From the NCBI GenBank assembly GCA_023387655.1, contig JAEWHR010000234.1:1-5658 (forward strand): a stretch of DNA of 5,658 nucleotides. Reading direction: 5' to 3'. Below, in pieces: positions 4,989-5,658 of the stretch (the first letter of the stretch is position 1; each line of letters opens with the position of its first letter). The position numbers were made by a program, and so were the translations under genes. This stretch comes from Bacillota bacterium (lineage in GTDB: Bacteria; Bacillota; Clostridia; Lachnospirales; Lachnospiraceae). Below the pieces are notes generated by a model, which was not told the DNA's origin, ran no database searches, and saw nothing but the letters and a program-made list of their open reading frames with translations.

Positions 4989-5658
4989 TTAGTCTGCCAA
5001 TTGTTCTAACCGTCTCTTTTTTCTGTACTTTTCATACTCTTCTTTTGCCATCTGTTCTAAATTGAAATCTTACACCACTTCATTAATCGCCTTGTATGTT
5101 TCATACACGTTGATGGTATTCTCTGCTCGCATAGCTCGGTTGTAATACTCTTCTCGCTCTTTCTCTAGTTTTCTTAATTTTAACGTTAGTTCCTATTGTT
5201 TTTCTAGGTTTTGAGCATCCTTGTACTTTTCCATCTTCCAGTACATACTACGGACCATGCTCTCTTTTAACATCGTTTCTATACCTGGACTTATTTCACA
5301 CTTTTTGGATTTTCTAGCACTCTCAAGATGTCGCTCACTTTTTCTACCAGGTGAACCTACAATAATTCCTACATGGTCCGGTATGTACTGGTTCCAATCA
5401 AAGATAGAAGAGTAAAGTTCTACACTCACTACTAAATAATTGTAATGTCCATACCATGATTTCTTAGCACTTGATTTTAAGTCTTGTATAGTTACTTTCA
5501 ATTCATAACACTTAATTATTCCTTTTGAATCCATCGTCATGAAGTCAACTATTTCATTTCCATAACCTTTATTAACGAAGCCGATTGTTATCTCTTCACA
5601 ACCATATTGCCTTTTTAACCTCGTTTCTTTAATTAAGGCATTTTCAAGCTCTATTGTT
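4989..5658 (-). pseudogene. MmcB-like PD-(D/E)xK nuclease-like gene with two in-frame stops, 5' end off the window
   Basis: The frame is open from the right edge, so the start is outside. Up to the first stop (TAG, 5195-5193) 154 residues are visible. They resemble MmcB-type DNA-repair proteins of the PD-(D/E)xK nuclease fold, often carried by prophages: GNEIVDF with Asp38, CYELKVT with Glu52-x-Lys54, a Lys-Trp-x-x-x-Tyr-like stretch (KSWYGHYNYLVVS, 66-78) and HVGIIVG (95-101). After the TAG the same frame continues for 40 codons of charged, helix-like sequence (ELTLKLRKLEKEREEYYNRA and on). It then meets TAA (5072-5070), runs another 26 codons (for example EEYEKYRKKRRLEQLAD) and ends at TAA (4991-4989). 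This reads as one coiled-coil tail broken by two nonsense changes. The nuclease-like domain itself is uninterrupted and might still be made. Confidence 0.65.

Noticed and set aside
5221..5415. Plus-strand open frame of 64 codons
   Set aside because: It is the shadow of the nuclease-like gene on the other strand.

Overview
The DNA is AT-rich, uses AGGAGG-type ribosome binding sites a few bases before its starts, and carries gene families typical of low-GC Firmicutes. The flavodoxin/ferredoxin (EFR1-type) gene, the paired short chromate-transporter genes and the small LPPxQF protein together point to an anaerobic member of the Clostridia, possibly Lachnospiraceae. That placement is inferred from gene content, not from a marker gene.

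Left part (1-1942): the end of one short-chain chromate-transporter (CHR) gene and a complete second one overlap by ATGA and form an operon that enters from the left edge. A LysR-type regulator converges on them, and the two stop codons share the bases TTAA. A GNAT acetyltransferase gene lies 32 bp upstream of the regulator on the same strand (1975-2493), so acetyltransferase and regulator are probably co-transcribed.

Middle (2494-4221): the region between the acetyltransferase and a histidine phosphatase (2784-3350) holds two unexplained structures. One is a tandem array of 24/26-bp units running into the acetyltransferase start. The other is a 25-bp near-perfect palindrome at the head of the phosphatase leader. 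The phosphatase and an EFR1-type flavodoxin/ferredoxin protein converge on a long bidirectional terminator hairpin.

Right part (4222-5658): a regulatory-looking intergenic stretch with an 11-bp direct repeat, candidate divergent promoters and a hairpin precedes a 107-aa protein of unknown function with a C-terminal coiled coil. From 4989 to the right edge is the 3' part of an MmcB-like PD-(D/E)xK nuclease-like gene on the minus strand. Its frame continues through two internal stop codons, so it looks like a decaying accessory or prophage gene. Beyond its end is a well-formed minus-strand promoter with a ribosome binding site and a 15-codon ORF.

Most of the window is ordinary chromosome. I see no clear multi-gene novel system. 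The best leads are the repeat array at the acetyltransferase start, the 107-aa protein, and the nuclease gene with its in-frame stops.
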